From positions 1 through 15,163 of the forward strand of contig CAJFQT010000022.1 in NCBI GenBank assembly GCA_904419095.1: 15,163 bases of DNA, in the 5' to 3' direction. A model generated the notes under the pieces. The model did not search any database, had not been told where the DNA came from, and worked only from the letters and a program-made list of their open reading frames with translations. Positions 1 through 6,061 of the stretch are shown here, one piece after another (the first letter of the stretch is position 1; every line of letters starts with the position of its first letter). Source of the stretch: an uncultured Clostridia bacterium (GTDB lineage: Bacteria > Bacillota > Clostridia > TANB77 > CAG-508). The position numbers were made by a program, and so were the translations under genes.

Positions 1-166
1 TTCCTCCGGCTGTTTCTTGTCTTAAATTTCCTGTCCAGAATGGATGACATTTTGAACATACGTCTACTTTTATATCTTTTTTTGTTGATCCTACTTCTAA
101 AACATTTCCACATGCACATGTGATTGTTGTTGAAGCATTGTAGTTTGGATGTATTCCTTCTTTCAT
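1..166 (-). CDS. rpmE: Ribosomal protein bL31, 3' end cut by window edge
   Basis: The first 55 codons of a minus-strand gene are present. It starts at an ATG (164-166) with AGAGGTG just upstream, and the rest lies beyond the left edge. The protein begins MKEGIHPNY and carries CAC at residues 18-20 and CSKCHPFWTG at 37-46, which is the hallmark of bL31. The four cysteines (C18, C20, C37, C40) are those of the zinc-binding form of L31, as opposed to the cysteine-free form made in zinc starvation. The protein belongs to the large ribosomal subunit, where it bridges to the small subunit. It has its own promoter at 239-267 and lies downstream of a 54-codon reading frame. Identification is firm; only the C-terminal half is missing. 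Confidence 0.96.
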   Translation of the reverse strand, partial: MKEGIHPNYNASTTITCACGNVLEVGSTKKDIKVDVCSKCHPFWTGNLRQETAGG

Positions 167-238
167 TTTTTTCACCTCTTTTTTCTTTTTTGTATTTATA
201 TTGGCTTGTTGTTTGCCTATTTATTATCAACATTTTTT

Positions 239-267
239 ATAATAACATATTTTTTATTTTTTTTCAA
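239..267 (-). promoter_or_regulatory. sigma-A-type promoter of rpmE
   Basis: On the minus strand TTGAAA (262-267) and TATTAT (239-244) are separated by 17 bp. A TG dinucleotide sits one base before the -10 hexamer (extended -10). It lies in the 104-bp gap between the small ORF and rpmE, giving a leader of roughly 65 nt. Inferred by sequence match only. Confidence 0.7.
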
Positions 268-270
268 GTA

Positions 271-435
271 TTAATTTTTATTATTTTCTTCTTCATTATG
301 TTGCATAGAATAGATTGCTGATGATATCATTTCTTGGTTTAATGATACTTTATTTACTAATTTGCTCATTACGTTGAATACACAAGCTACAATTAATATT
401 ATTAATCCTATTTTTTTCCAATATTTTGCTATCAT
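271..435 (-). CDS. Small hypothetical membrane protein or lipoprotein (54 aa)
   Basis: I do not recognise this protein. The frame runs from an ATG at 433-435 to TAA at 271-273. It is preceded by AAGAGGAGG six nucleotides upstream and by a fully consensus promoter, so it is very likely translated. The N-terminus MIAKYWKK is basic, followed by a hydrophobic stretch (residues 9-23) and a hydrophilic tail ending in EEENNKN. Residues 15-18 are IVAC, which fits a lipobox with Cys18 as the lipid-modified residue. Alternatively the hydrophobic run continues through VFNVM and is a simple transmembrane anchor with the tail outside or inside. It sits between a zinc-ribbon gene and rpmE. Its function cannot be told from sequence; the existence of the gene is well supported by its translation and transcription signals. 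Confidence 0.75.
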   Translation of the reverse strand: MIAKYWKKIGLIILIVACVFNVMSKLVNKVSLNQEMISSAIYSMQHNEEENNKN

Positions 436-467
436 AACAATCCTCCTCTTTTTTTTGCTACATTTAT

Positions 468-496
468 ATTATACTTTTTTTATTTGTTTTTGTCAA
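468..496 (-). promoter_or_regulatory. Consensus sigma-A promoter for the 54-aa protein
   Basis: TTGACA (491-496) and TATAAT (468-473) are perfect consensus hexamers separated by exactly 17 bp on the minus strand. The -35 lies just beyond the stop codon of the CD1247-like gene (504). The predicted start lies about 25 nt before the small ORF's ATG. This is the strongest promoter by consensus in the window. Confidence 0.85.
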
Positions 497-503
497 CATA
501 ATA

Positions 504-977
504 TTACATATCATCTTCATTGTCTTCTTGTTCATCGTCACATCCTGAACATCTTGAACAGTGTCCTAAGCAAGAATTTTCATCATCATCTGTGTCACCT
601 GTCCAGTCTAGTTCTATCATATTTTTACATTCAGGACATTCTACTTCTGTTTTGTTTTCATCTATATCTACTACAAATTGAGCATTACAATATGGGCATA
701 TTATTTCAAAATCAAATCCTTCATCTGAATATATGTCTTTTTCTATGTTGTCTAATATGCTTTGCATTTTGTCCATTCTTGTTTCTAAGCTGTTTTGCAT
801 TTTTAATAGATGTTCTAGTTGTTCATTTTTGCTGTCTAATATTGCATCTATTTTTTCTATTACTGCATCCATGAATTTTGCAAATCTTTCTTTTATATAT
901 CTTAAATCTTCTGGATTTTTAATATTTTTCTCTATATCATCTAAAAAACTTTTGTATTCATTTTTTAAATTACTCAT
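504..977 (-). CDS. CD1247-like coiled-coil zinc-ribbon protein
   Basis: A 157-residue soluble protein of unknown function. Residues about 1-82 are helical and charged, with a likely coiled coil from 30 to 82. A zinc-ribbon follows: CPYC at 94-97 and CPEC at 114-117. The C-terminus is very acidic and carries a second cysteine group (C136, C140, C143, C146), the last thing before a D/E-rich tail. From memory, proteins with this N-terminal region followed by a zinc ribbon are labelled CD1247 N-terminal domain proteins and often sit next to efp in Clostridia, as here (28 bp after efp). The start has a usable AAAGG/GAG site. The context suggests a translation-linked or nucleic-acid-binding role, but that is inference. 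The gene call is firm, the function unknown. Confidence 0.88.
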   Translation of the reverse strand: MSNLKNEYKSFLDDIEKNIKNPEDLRYIKERFAKFMDAVIEKIDAILDSKNEQLEHLLKMQNSLETRMDKMQSILDNIEKDIYSDEGFDFEIICPYCNAQFVVDIDENKTEVECPECKNMIELDWTGDTDDDENSCLGHCSRCSGCDDEQEDNEDDM

Positions 978-1005
978 TAAATATTCTCAAACCTTTCTTT
1001 TTTTA

Positions 1006-1572
1006 TTATACTCTTTCCATATATTCACATGTTCTTGTGTCTATTCTTAATATATCTCCTATGTTTACGAATAATGGAACTTGTATTTCTAATCCAGTTT
1101 CTAGTTTTGCTGGTTTTCCTGATGTTGTTGTTGTGTTTCCACTAAATCCTGGTTCTGTATATGTAACTTCTAATTCTACAAATGTAGGTGGTTCTACTGC
1201 AAATACGTTTCCTTTGTATGATAATATTGTTACTTCCATATTTTCTTTTAGGTATTTTAAACAATCTCCTAATTGTTCTTCATTTAATGGCATTTGATCA
1301 TATGTTTCATTGTCCATGAAATAATATAATCCACCATCATTATATAAGTATTGCATTGCTTTTTTCTCAATTTCTGCTCCTGGGAATTTGTCTGATGGGT
1401 TGAATGTTTTTTCTAGTGTTGCTCCTGTGATTACATTTTTTAATTTTGTTCTAACAAAAGCTGAACCTTTTCCTGGTTTTACGTGTTGAAATTCAACTAC
1501 TCTAAATACATTTCCCTCCATTTCAAATGTTGTTCCATTTCTAAAATCTCCTGCTGAATATACTCCTGCCAT
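1006..1572 (-). CDS. efp: Translation elongation factor P
   Basis: 188 residues, the normal length for EF-P, with the KOW-like N-domain followed by two OB domains. EF-P binds between the P and E sites and relieves ribosome stalling at polyproline stretches. The conserved loop HVKPGKGSAFVR is present. Its second lysine, K35 here, aligns with the residue modified in other bacteria (K32 in B. subtilis, K34 in E. coli). The N-terminus (MAGVYSAGDF) is a few residues longer than in B. subtilis. Start ATG has GAAAGGAG upstream. A TTGATT-17-TAAAAT promoter lies in the 84-bp gap behind the upstream M24 peptidase gene, so efp can probably be transcribed both from that promoter and by read-through. The pairing with an M24 Xaa-Pro peptidase gene is the usual Firmicute arrangement. 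Confidence 0.98.
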   Translation of the reverse strand: MAGVYSAGDFRNGTTFEMEGNVFRVVEFQHVKPGKGSAFVRTKLKNVITGATLEKTFNPSDKFPGAEIEKKAMQYLYNDGGLYYFMDNETYDQMPLNEEQLGDCLKYLKENMEVTILSYKGNVFAVEPPTFVELEVTYTEPGFSGNTTTTSGKPAKLETGLEIQVPLFVNIGDILRIDTRTCEYMERV

Positions 1573-1611
1573 TTTTTATCTCCTTTCATTTCTTCAATTT
1601 TTACTCTAAAT

Positions 1612-1640
1612 ATTTTACTATATTTTAGCCTAAAAATCAA
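1612..1640 (-). promoter_or_regulatory. sigma-A-type promoter of efp
   Basis: TTGATT (1635-1640) and TAAAAT (1612-1617) with a 17-bp spacer on the minus strand, inside the 84-bp gap before efp. One mismatch to consensus in the -10 and two in the -35. Confidence 0.6.
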
Positions 1641-1656
1641 GTAATTATTCATTTTT

Positions 1657-2715
1657 TCATATTACAATGTAATCTTTTTTTGAATTTGTTAGACTTACAG
1701 AACCAAATTTTGTGATTTGCACTGTGTCTTCTATTCGTACTCCAAATTTTCCTGGTATATATATTCCTGGTTCATTTGTTACTACCATATTTTCTTTTAG
1801 TTGTGTATCAGATTTATAACTGATGTATGGTGCTTCGTGAATTTCTAATCCTACTCCATGACCTAAACTATGAACTAAATCATAATTATGTAATTTAAAA
1901 TCATTTTCTACCATTTTCGTGAGTAATCTTGTGTTTGCACCATCTTTGAAGTCTTCTTGCGTTTGTAATTGGTTTTTCAAAACTAAGTCATATACCTCTT
2001 TTACCTCTTCTAAAACTTCTCCCACAAAAAATGTTCTAGTCATATCTGAACAATAACCATTTACTTTACATCCCATATCAATTGTTATAATATCTTTTTC
2101 TTTTATTTTTCTATCTGTTGGAATTGCATGCGGTTTTGATGTGTTTTCCCCTGACGCAACAATTGTATCGAAAGATACTCCTTCTGCATTTATGTTATAA
2201 TATTCATCAATTTCTTTTGCAATTTGTTTTTCTGTCATTCCTGGTTTTATATAATTTAAAATGTGTTTGAAACAATCGTCTGTTATGTTACATGCTTTTG
2301 CTATATTGCTTATTTCATCTTTATCTTTTATCATTCTTTGTTTTTCAATTATATGTTCTGTCTCGACTAAGTTATTTATTTTATATTTTCTTATCATTTC
2401 TTTATAGTCTGCATATGTAACATAGTATTCCTCAAAACCTACATTTTCACAAAATAAGAAAAAGTTTTCATAGTCGTCTTTTGATATATCTTTTAAGTCA
2501 TATACTATTATTTCATCATATAGTGTTAATATGCTATGTACATGTTCTATATATCTTGCATCTGTTATAAATATATTATCTTTTCTTGTTAGAAGTAAAA
2601 TTCCTTCTGCGTCTATGTTTGTCAAATATTTTATATTTACTGGATTTGAAATAATAATCCCTTGCAAATCTAAACTATTCATTGTATTTCGTAACCATTG
2701 TAATTTAGAATTCAT
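1657..2715 (-). CDS. M24-family Xaa-Pro peptidase (YqhT/PepQ type)
   Basis: 352 residues, matching the roughly 350-residue YqhT-type Xaa-Pro dipeptidases/aminopeptidases. These cytoplasmic metallopeptidases cleave the bond before proline. An N-terminal creatinase-like domain (about 1-125) is followed by the pita-bread catalytic domain. All five metal ligands are visible: D213 (TIDMG), D224 (SDMTRT), H286 (HSLGHGVG), E315 (TNEPGIY) and E329 (RIED), with H196 in SKPHAIP as the usual accessory histidine. The start ATG has AAAGGGGG 8 nt upstream. It begins 13 bp after the prepilin peptidase stop and is followed by efp, so it lies mid-operon. Whether it acts as a dipeptidase or an aminopeptidase cannot be told here. 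Confidence 0.95.
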   Translation of the reverse strand: MNSKLQWLRNTMNSLDLQGIIISNPVNIKYLTNIDAEGILLLTRKDNIFITDARYIEHVHSILTLYDEIIVYDLKDISKDDYENFFLFCENVGFEEYYVTYADYKEMIRKYKINNLVETEHIIEKQRMIKDKDEISNIAKACNITDDCFKHILNYIKPGMTEKQIAKEIDEYYNINAEGVSFDTIVASGENTSKPHAIPTDRKIKEKDIITIDMGCKVNGYCSDMTRTFFVGEVLEEVKEVYDLVLKNQLQTQEDFKDGANTRLLTKMVENDFKLHNYDLVHSLGHGVGLEIHEAPYISYKSDTQLKENMVVTNEPGIYIPGKFGVRIEDTVQITKFGSVSLTNSKKDYIVI

Positions 2716-2728
2716 TGGATATCCCCCT

Positions 2729-3478
2729 TTATTTGTATAGACCTAATGTAAAAATTTGCATTAATACATTTTTTATCGTTTCAAAAGGTATATATATGCT
2801 TATAAATGTCCCTATAACAATAAATGGTCCAAATGGTATGTATTCATTAGATTTTTTTATTTTTGAAACTAACAGTACTATACTTAAAATAGCTCCTATT
2901 AAGAATGATAATAGTGTAATTATAATGATATTTGATAGTCCAAAATAAAGTCCTAATGCTCCCATTAATTTAACATCACCAAATCCCATTGCTTCTTTTC
3001 CATAAAATAGTCCGCCAAGTAATGTTATTAATAAAAATATTCCGCCACCTGCAAGCATTCCTAATAGCATATTTATACTTATTGCTACATCTGATAATCC
3101 ATAAAGGAATGTCATTATTAATCCTATTTCAAATATTGTTAAATTTAATCTGTTTGGTATTATTTGATATTTATAATCTATTACAAATACTGATAGTAGC
3201 ATTGGTGCTAATATTATATATTTTATTAAATCTAAATTTGCAATTACAGTATCTTTTATTCCGTATACATATAATATAGTTACATAAATTATTGCGGTTA
3301 ACAACATTAGAATATAGTTTGGTCTAAAGTTTTCTTTGTTCTTTTTAAAGAATTCAATTGTGAAAACTTTTTTATATTCTGGTAATCTTTTGTTCATCCA
3401 ATCTACAAATTGCCCAACAAATAGTCCAATTATTGCTATTGCTACGTAGTAAGCAATATGGACATCATTTATATACAT
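2729..3478 (-). CDS. A24-type prepilin peptidase, short form
   Basis: 249 residues with about seven hydrophobic segments. It belongs to the aspartic prepilin peptidases (family A24), membrane enzymes that remove the leader from type IV pilin-like or competence pseudopilin precursors. The two catalytic aspartates are visible: D101 in FVIDYKYQIIPN and D168 in GFGDVKLMGALG. The N-terminal GQFVDWMNKRLPEY resembles the G-S-F-x-N-x-x-x-x-R-x-P segment of bifunctional PilD/ComC enzymes. However, the cysteine-rich zinc/N-methylase insert that usually follows is absent, so methylation activity is doubtful. Start ATG has AAGGAG. It follows yqeG by 31 bp and precedes the M24 peptidase by 13 bp, an operon shared with translation genes. 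No pilin genes are in the window. Confidence 0.93.
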   Translation of the reverse strand: MYINDVHIAYYVAIAIIGLFVGQFVDWMNKRLPEYKKVFTIEFFKKNKENFRPNYILMLLTAIIYVTILYVYGIKDTVIANLDLIKYIILAPMLLSVFVIDYKYQIIPNRLNLTIFEIGLIMTFLYGLSDVAISINMLLGMLAGGGIFLLITLLGGLFYGKEAMGFGDVKLMGALGLYFGLSNIIIITLLSFLIGAILSIVLLVSKIKKSNEYIPFGPFIVIGTFISIYIPFETIKNVLMQIFTLGLYK

Positions 3479-3509
3479 AGTTATTTCTCCTTTTAAATTT
3501 ATCTTTTTT

Positions 3510-4001
3510 CTATTTTTCTTTTTGGATTTTTCTCTTTATTCTGTTTTCAATCGGTCTTTTCCATGCAGTATACCAATATTCTTTTTCATTTATTGGCTCA
3601 ACTAAAATTGTAAACATTTTGGAACGATTTCCTCCTATTATGTCTGTGAATATTTGGTCTCCTACTACTGCTATTCTTGAATCTTCTTCTCTTAATGCTT
3701 TTTTTACTTTGTTAAATCCTCTTTTTAATGGTTTCGTTCCAAAATATACATATGGTATATCTAGTTTTTTTGATATTTTTTCGACTTTTTGTTTTTTATT
3801 TGAGTTTGATAATATGTAAAGTTTTACTCCTTGTCCTTTTATTTCTTTTGCCCAATTTATTATTTCTTCTGATAAATTTTCTTTTTTATCTATGAGTGTA
3901 TTATCAACATCTAATATCATTGCTTTTATTTTGTTTTTTATTAAAAATTGTATTGTTATATCTTGTACTTTTTCAAAATATGCATTTGGATATAAAAACA
4001 T
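3510..4001 (-). CDS. yqeG: YqeG-family HAD-IIIA phosphatase
   Basis: 163 residues from the ATG at 3999-4001. This is a haloacid-dehalogenase superfamily member: motif I DVDNT (D31, D33), motif II LSNSN (S65), a K90 region for motif III, and motif IV GDQIFTD (D115, D120). YqeG-type enzymes are small cytoplasmic phosphatases of uncertain substrate; archetypes are related to phosphatidylglycerophosphate phosphatase GEP4. The C-terminus is strongly basic (KRKIQKEK). The frame is open 12 codons further to a TTG at 4035-4037. That TTG lies upstream of the promoter's -10 and has no ribosome site, whereas the ATG has TGGGGGA close upstream, so the ATG is chosen. It is the first gene of the operon reaching efp. 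Confidence 0.93.
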   Translation of the reverse strand: MFLYPNAYFEKVQDITIQFLIKNKIKAMILDVDNTLIDKKENLSEEIINWAKEIKGQGVKLYILSNSNKKQKVEKISKKLDIPYVYFGTKPLKRGFNKVKKALREEDSRIAVVGDQIFTDIIGGNRSKMFTILVEPINEKEYWYTAWKRPIENRIKRKIQKEK

Positions 4002-4027
4002 CTTGTTCCCCCATAACTTTTTTATAC

Positions 4028-4056
4028 ATATTATCAATATCGTACTTTTTTGTCAA
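4028..4056 (-). promoter_or_regulatory. sigma-A promoter of the yqeG operon
   Basis: TTGACA (4051-4056) and TAATAT (4028-4033) separated by 17 bp on the minus strand, with an extended -10 TG one base before the hexamer. Transcription should begin near 4021, only about 20 nt before the ATG at 4001, which rules out the upstream TTG as the start. Confidence 0.8.
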
Positions 4057-4082
4057 GTTATATTATAATCTTTTAAAATAAA

Positions 4083-4236
4083 GTTGAAATTCAGTCTAGT
4101 ATAAAAATAAGTCATCCGAAAATTTGATATATAAATATTTTTTGTCAAAAACATATTTGAAATTTATCTATAGGTTTTTGCTGAAAAAATATTTATATAT
4201 CAAACTTTCTACTGCTCTACAAAATTTAGTTTGCAT
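4083..4236. repeat. Palindromic intergenic element, copy A
   Basis: Non-coding palindrome between pyk and yqeG. An inner perfect 21-bp inverted repeat (4123-4143 with 4184-4204) encloses a 40-nt loop. The outer part carries imperfect arms: ATTCAGTCTAGTATAAAA on the left and ACTGCTCTACAAAATTTAG on the right. Both arms are clearly related to those of copy B (5977-6043), and the CCGAAA-TTGATAT junction is shared with copy C (8279-8553). Adjacent to its right end, TTTAGTTT/AAACTAAA (4225-4249) can form a further small hairpin. Element ends are approximate. Confidence 0.65.
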
Positions 4237-4287
4237 AATAATAAACTAAAATCTATAAATCTGATTTTAAAGACAAAATTATTAACC

Positions 4288-4335
4288 CAAAAACAATCAA
4301 AAGGTTAGTTATGCTTTTCTTCATAATTAACCTTT
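4288..4335 (-). terminator. Probable rho-independent terminator after pyk
   Basis: A 14-bp stem (4300-4313 with 4322-4335, one mismatch) has an 8-nt loop. On the minus strand it is followed by TGATTGTTTTT. It lies about 90 nt beyond the pyk stop, after the REP-like hairpin. The plus-strand reading is also T-rich after the stem, so it might work in both directions, but no plus-strand gene is present. Confidence 0.65.
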
Positions 4336-4371
4336 ATTTTAATATTTTATAAAATATTTAATAGTTTATTC

Positions 4372-4428
4372 AAGGTCCGTCCCCAAAATCCCTTCTAGGA
4401 GGGATTTTAAGGACCGTCCCTAAATCCC
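4372..4428. repeat. REP-like hairpin at the pyk stop codon
   Basis: Two direct copies of an AAGGNCCGTCCC..AAATCCC unit (4372-4392 and 4409-4428) flank a central palindrome AAAATCCC/GGGATTTT (4385-4392 with 4401-4408, 8-nt loop). GGTCC and GGACC can pair outside it. The last base of pyk's TAG stop (4428) is the first base of the repeat. GGGACGG-type repeats of this look are, in my recollection, common REP elements associated with RAYT (IS200-like) transposases in Clostridia. It lacks a U-tract, so it is not a standard terminator. Confidence 0.6.
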
Positions 4429-5870
4429 TATACTCTTGCAACTCCACCTATTACTTTGTTTTCTGTTGCATTTGGTAATATTTTTGGTCCTCCTGCTAGT
4501 ACTACTTTGTCGCCTTTTTCAAGAAGTCCTTCGCTTTCTAATATTTCAATTCCTTTTTGAATTGTGTCTTCTATTGATTTTTGGTCTTTTACTAATATTG
4601 GCATTACATTCCATACTATTGATAATTGATAGAATGTTTTTTCTGAGTCTGTTACTGCAAATATTGGGCATCCTGGTCCCATTCCTGCAATATTTCTTAC
4701 AGAGTCTCCTTTATGTGTATATGCAACAATAGCATCTGCTTCTACTTTTTGTGCTGTTACACATGTTGTGTATGCTATATTTCTTTCTAGGTCTTCTGCA
4801 TCTATTCTGAAGTTCTTTTTGTTGAATCTCTTCCAGTAGTTTATTGAACCTTCTATTGATTTTGAAATTTTAACCATTGTTTCTACACATTCTACTGGAT
4901 ATTTACCCATTGCACATTCTCCAGATAACATGATACAACTTGTTACATCATATACTGCATTTGCAACGTCACTTACTTCTGCTCTTGTTGGTCTTGGGTT
5001 TGATGTCATTGTTTCTAGCATTTGTGTTGCTGTTATTACTGGTTTACCAACTTGATTACATCTTTTAATGAAGTGTTTTTGAACAATTGGAACTTGTTCC
5101 ATTGGTATTTCTACACCCATATCTCCACGTGCTACCATTATTCCATCTGATGCAGCTAAGATTTCTTCAAAGTTATCAATTCCTTCTTGGCTTTCTATTT
5201 TTGAAATGATTTTTATGTGTTCTCCATTGTTTTCTTTTAATAAGTTTCTTATTGCTTCAACGTCTTCTTTTCTTCTAACAAATGATGCTGCTATCATGTC
5301 AAATCCTGCTTTAACTCCATTTGTAATATCATCAATATCTTTTTGTGCTAGTGCTGGTAAATTTAATTTTAGTCCTGGCACATTCATTGTTTTTCTGCTT
5401 CCTAATTTTGCAGTATTTAATGCTTTACATTTGATATCTTTTCCAACTATTTCTACAACTTCAAATTCAAGTGCTCCATCATCAACTAATATTTTGCTTC
5501 CTGGTTTTACATCTTGATATAAGTTTTTGTAGCTTATTGTTGTTTTTGTTTCGTTTCCGATTATATCATCATAAACAAATGTAAACTCTTGTCCTTCATT
5601 AATTGTTACTTTTTCATCTCCAGATTCTAATTTTCCTGTTCTTATTTCTGGTCCTTTAGTATCTAGTAATAAAGCAACTGGTTTATTTAGTTTTTCTCTT
5701 ACTTTTTTTATCATTGCTATTTTTTCAGCGTTTTCTTCATATCCTCCATGAGAAAAATTGATTCTAGCAATTCCTAATCCTGCTTTAACTAATCTTGTAA
5801 ATGTTTCTTCATTATCACTTGCTGGTCCTATTGTACCAATGATGTTTGTTTTTCTTAATACTTGTTCCAT
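4428..5870 (-). CDS. pyk: Pyruvate kinase
   Basis: 480 residues. It catalyses the last step of glycolysis, phosphoenolpyruvate plus ADP to pyruvate plus ATP, in the cytoplasm. Visible motifs are the N-terminal TIGPAS, substrate-binding ARINFSHG (R36-G42), LLDTKGPEIRTG (68-79), the catalytic K224 with metal ligand E226 in ISKIESQEG, ARGDMGVE with metal ligand D250, and TATQMLETM (280-288). At 315-320 the usual MLSGET reads MLSGEC, a small departure. The length is that of the short enzymes: the extra C-terminal PEP-utiliser-like domain of Bacillus and many Clostridia (about 585 residues) is absent. Start ATG has AAGGGAG and a good promoter upstream. A REP-like repeat begins on its stop codon, and element B lies upstream. 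Confidence 0.98.
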   Translation of the reverse strand: MEQVLRKTNIIGTIGPASDNEETFTRLVKAGLGIARINFSHGGYEENAEKIAMIKKVREKLNKPVALLLDTKGPEIRTGKLESGDEKVTINEGQEFTFVYDDIIGNETKTTISYKNLYQDVKPGSKILVDDGALEFEVVEIVGKDIKCKALNTAKLGSRKTMNVPGLKLNLPALAQKDIDDITNGVKAGFDMIAASFVRRKEDVEAIRNLLKENNGEHIKIISKIESQEGIDNFEEILAASDGIMVARGDMGVEIPMEQVPIVQKHFIKRCNQVGKPVITATQMLETMTSNPRPTRAEVSDVANAVYDVTSCIMLSGECAMGKYPVECVETMVKISKSIEGSINYWKRFNKKNFRIDAEDLERNIAYTTCVTAQKVEADAIVAYTHKGDSVRNIAGMGPGCPIFAVTDSEKTFYQLSIVWNVMPILVKDQKSIEDTIQKGIEILESEGLLEKGDKVVLAGGPKILPNATENKVIGGVARV

Positions 5871-5904
5871 ATTTTATTACTCCCTTCTTTTTTTACCGTT
5901 TTTT

Positions 5905-5934
5905 ATTATATCACATATTACTTAAAATATTCAA
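5905..5934 (-). promoter_or_regulatory. sigma-A promoter of pyk
   Basis: TTGAAT (5929-5934) and a perfect TATAAT (5905-5910) with an 18-bp spacer on the minus strand, and an extended -10 TG one base before the hexamer. The predicted start is about 28 nt before the pyk ATG. Confidence 0.75.
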
Positions 5935-5976
5935 GTACTTTTATTTAGTTTCTTTAATTATTAGTAGTTACAGTTG

Positions 5977-6043
5977 TTACAATTCAGACTATTATAAAAA
6001 CAAACCTTTCGGACTGCTCTATAAAATTTAGTCTGAGTTGTAA
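5977..6043. repeat. Palindromic intergenic element, copy B (minimal form)
   Basis: A 67-bp palindrome between the thioesterase and pyk. Terminal inverted repeats TTACAATTCAGACTA (5977-5991) and its partner (6029-6043) match at 14 of 15 positions. Read on the minus strand, its first 38 nt (6043 to 6006) align with the left end of copy C (8279-8316) at about 32 of 38 positions, including AGAGCAGTCCGAAAG. It lacks the inner insert of copies A and C. TAATTATTA occurs on both flanks (5955-5963 and 6044-6052); this might be a target duplication but is low-complexity. Confidence 0.7.
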
Positions 6044-6061
6044 TAATTATTAATTCTCGCT

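Noticed and set aside
124..321. Plus-strand open frame of 65 codons opposite the small ORF and rpmE
   Set aside because: Low-complexity Phe/Leu/Ile translation typical of the antisense of A-rich DNA, no ribosome site, and it overlaps minus-strand signals.
362..874. Plus-strand open frame of 170 codons
   Set aside because: Antisense of the CD1247-like gene and small ORF; hydrophobic low-complexity product and no start signals.
1006..1030. TATAAT at the end of efp as a promoter for the CD1247-like gene
   Set aside because: It is produced by the last codons of efp (GAA AGA GTA TAA) and has no -35 at proper spacing.
4372..4428. REP-like hairpin as the pyk terminator
   Set aside because: The stem is followed by GGGG on the minus strand and not by a T-run; the hairpin at 4300-4335 fits better.
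5977..6043. CAGACTA...AGTCCG motif in element B resembling the P7 region of group I introns
   Set aside because: Copy C changes CAGACT to GAGATT without compensation, the other core helices are missing, and no exon is interrupted.
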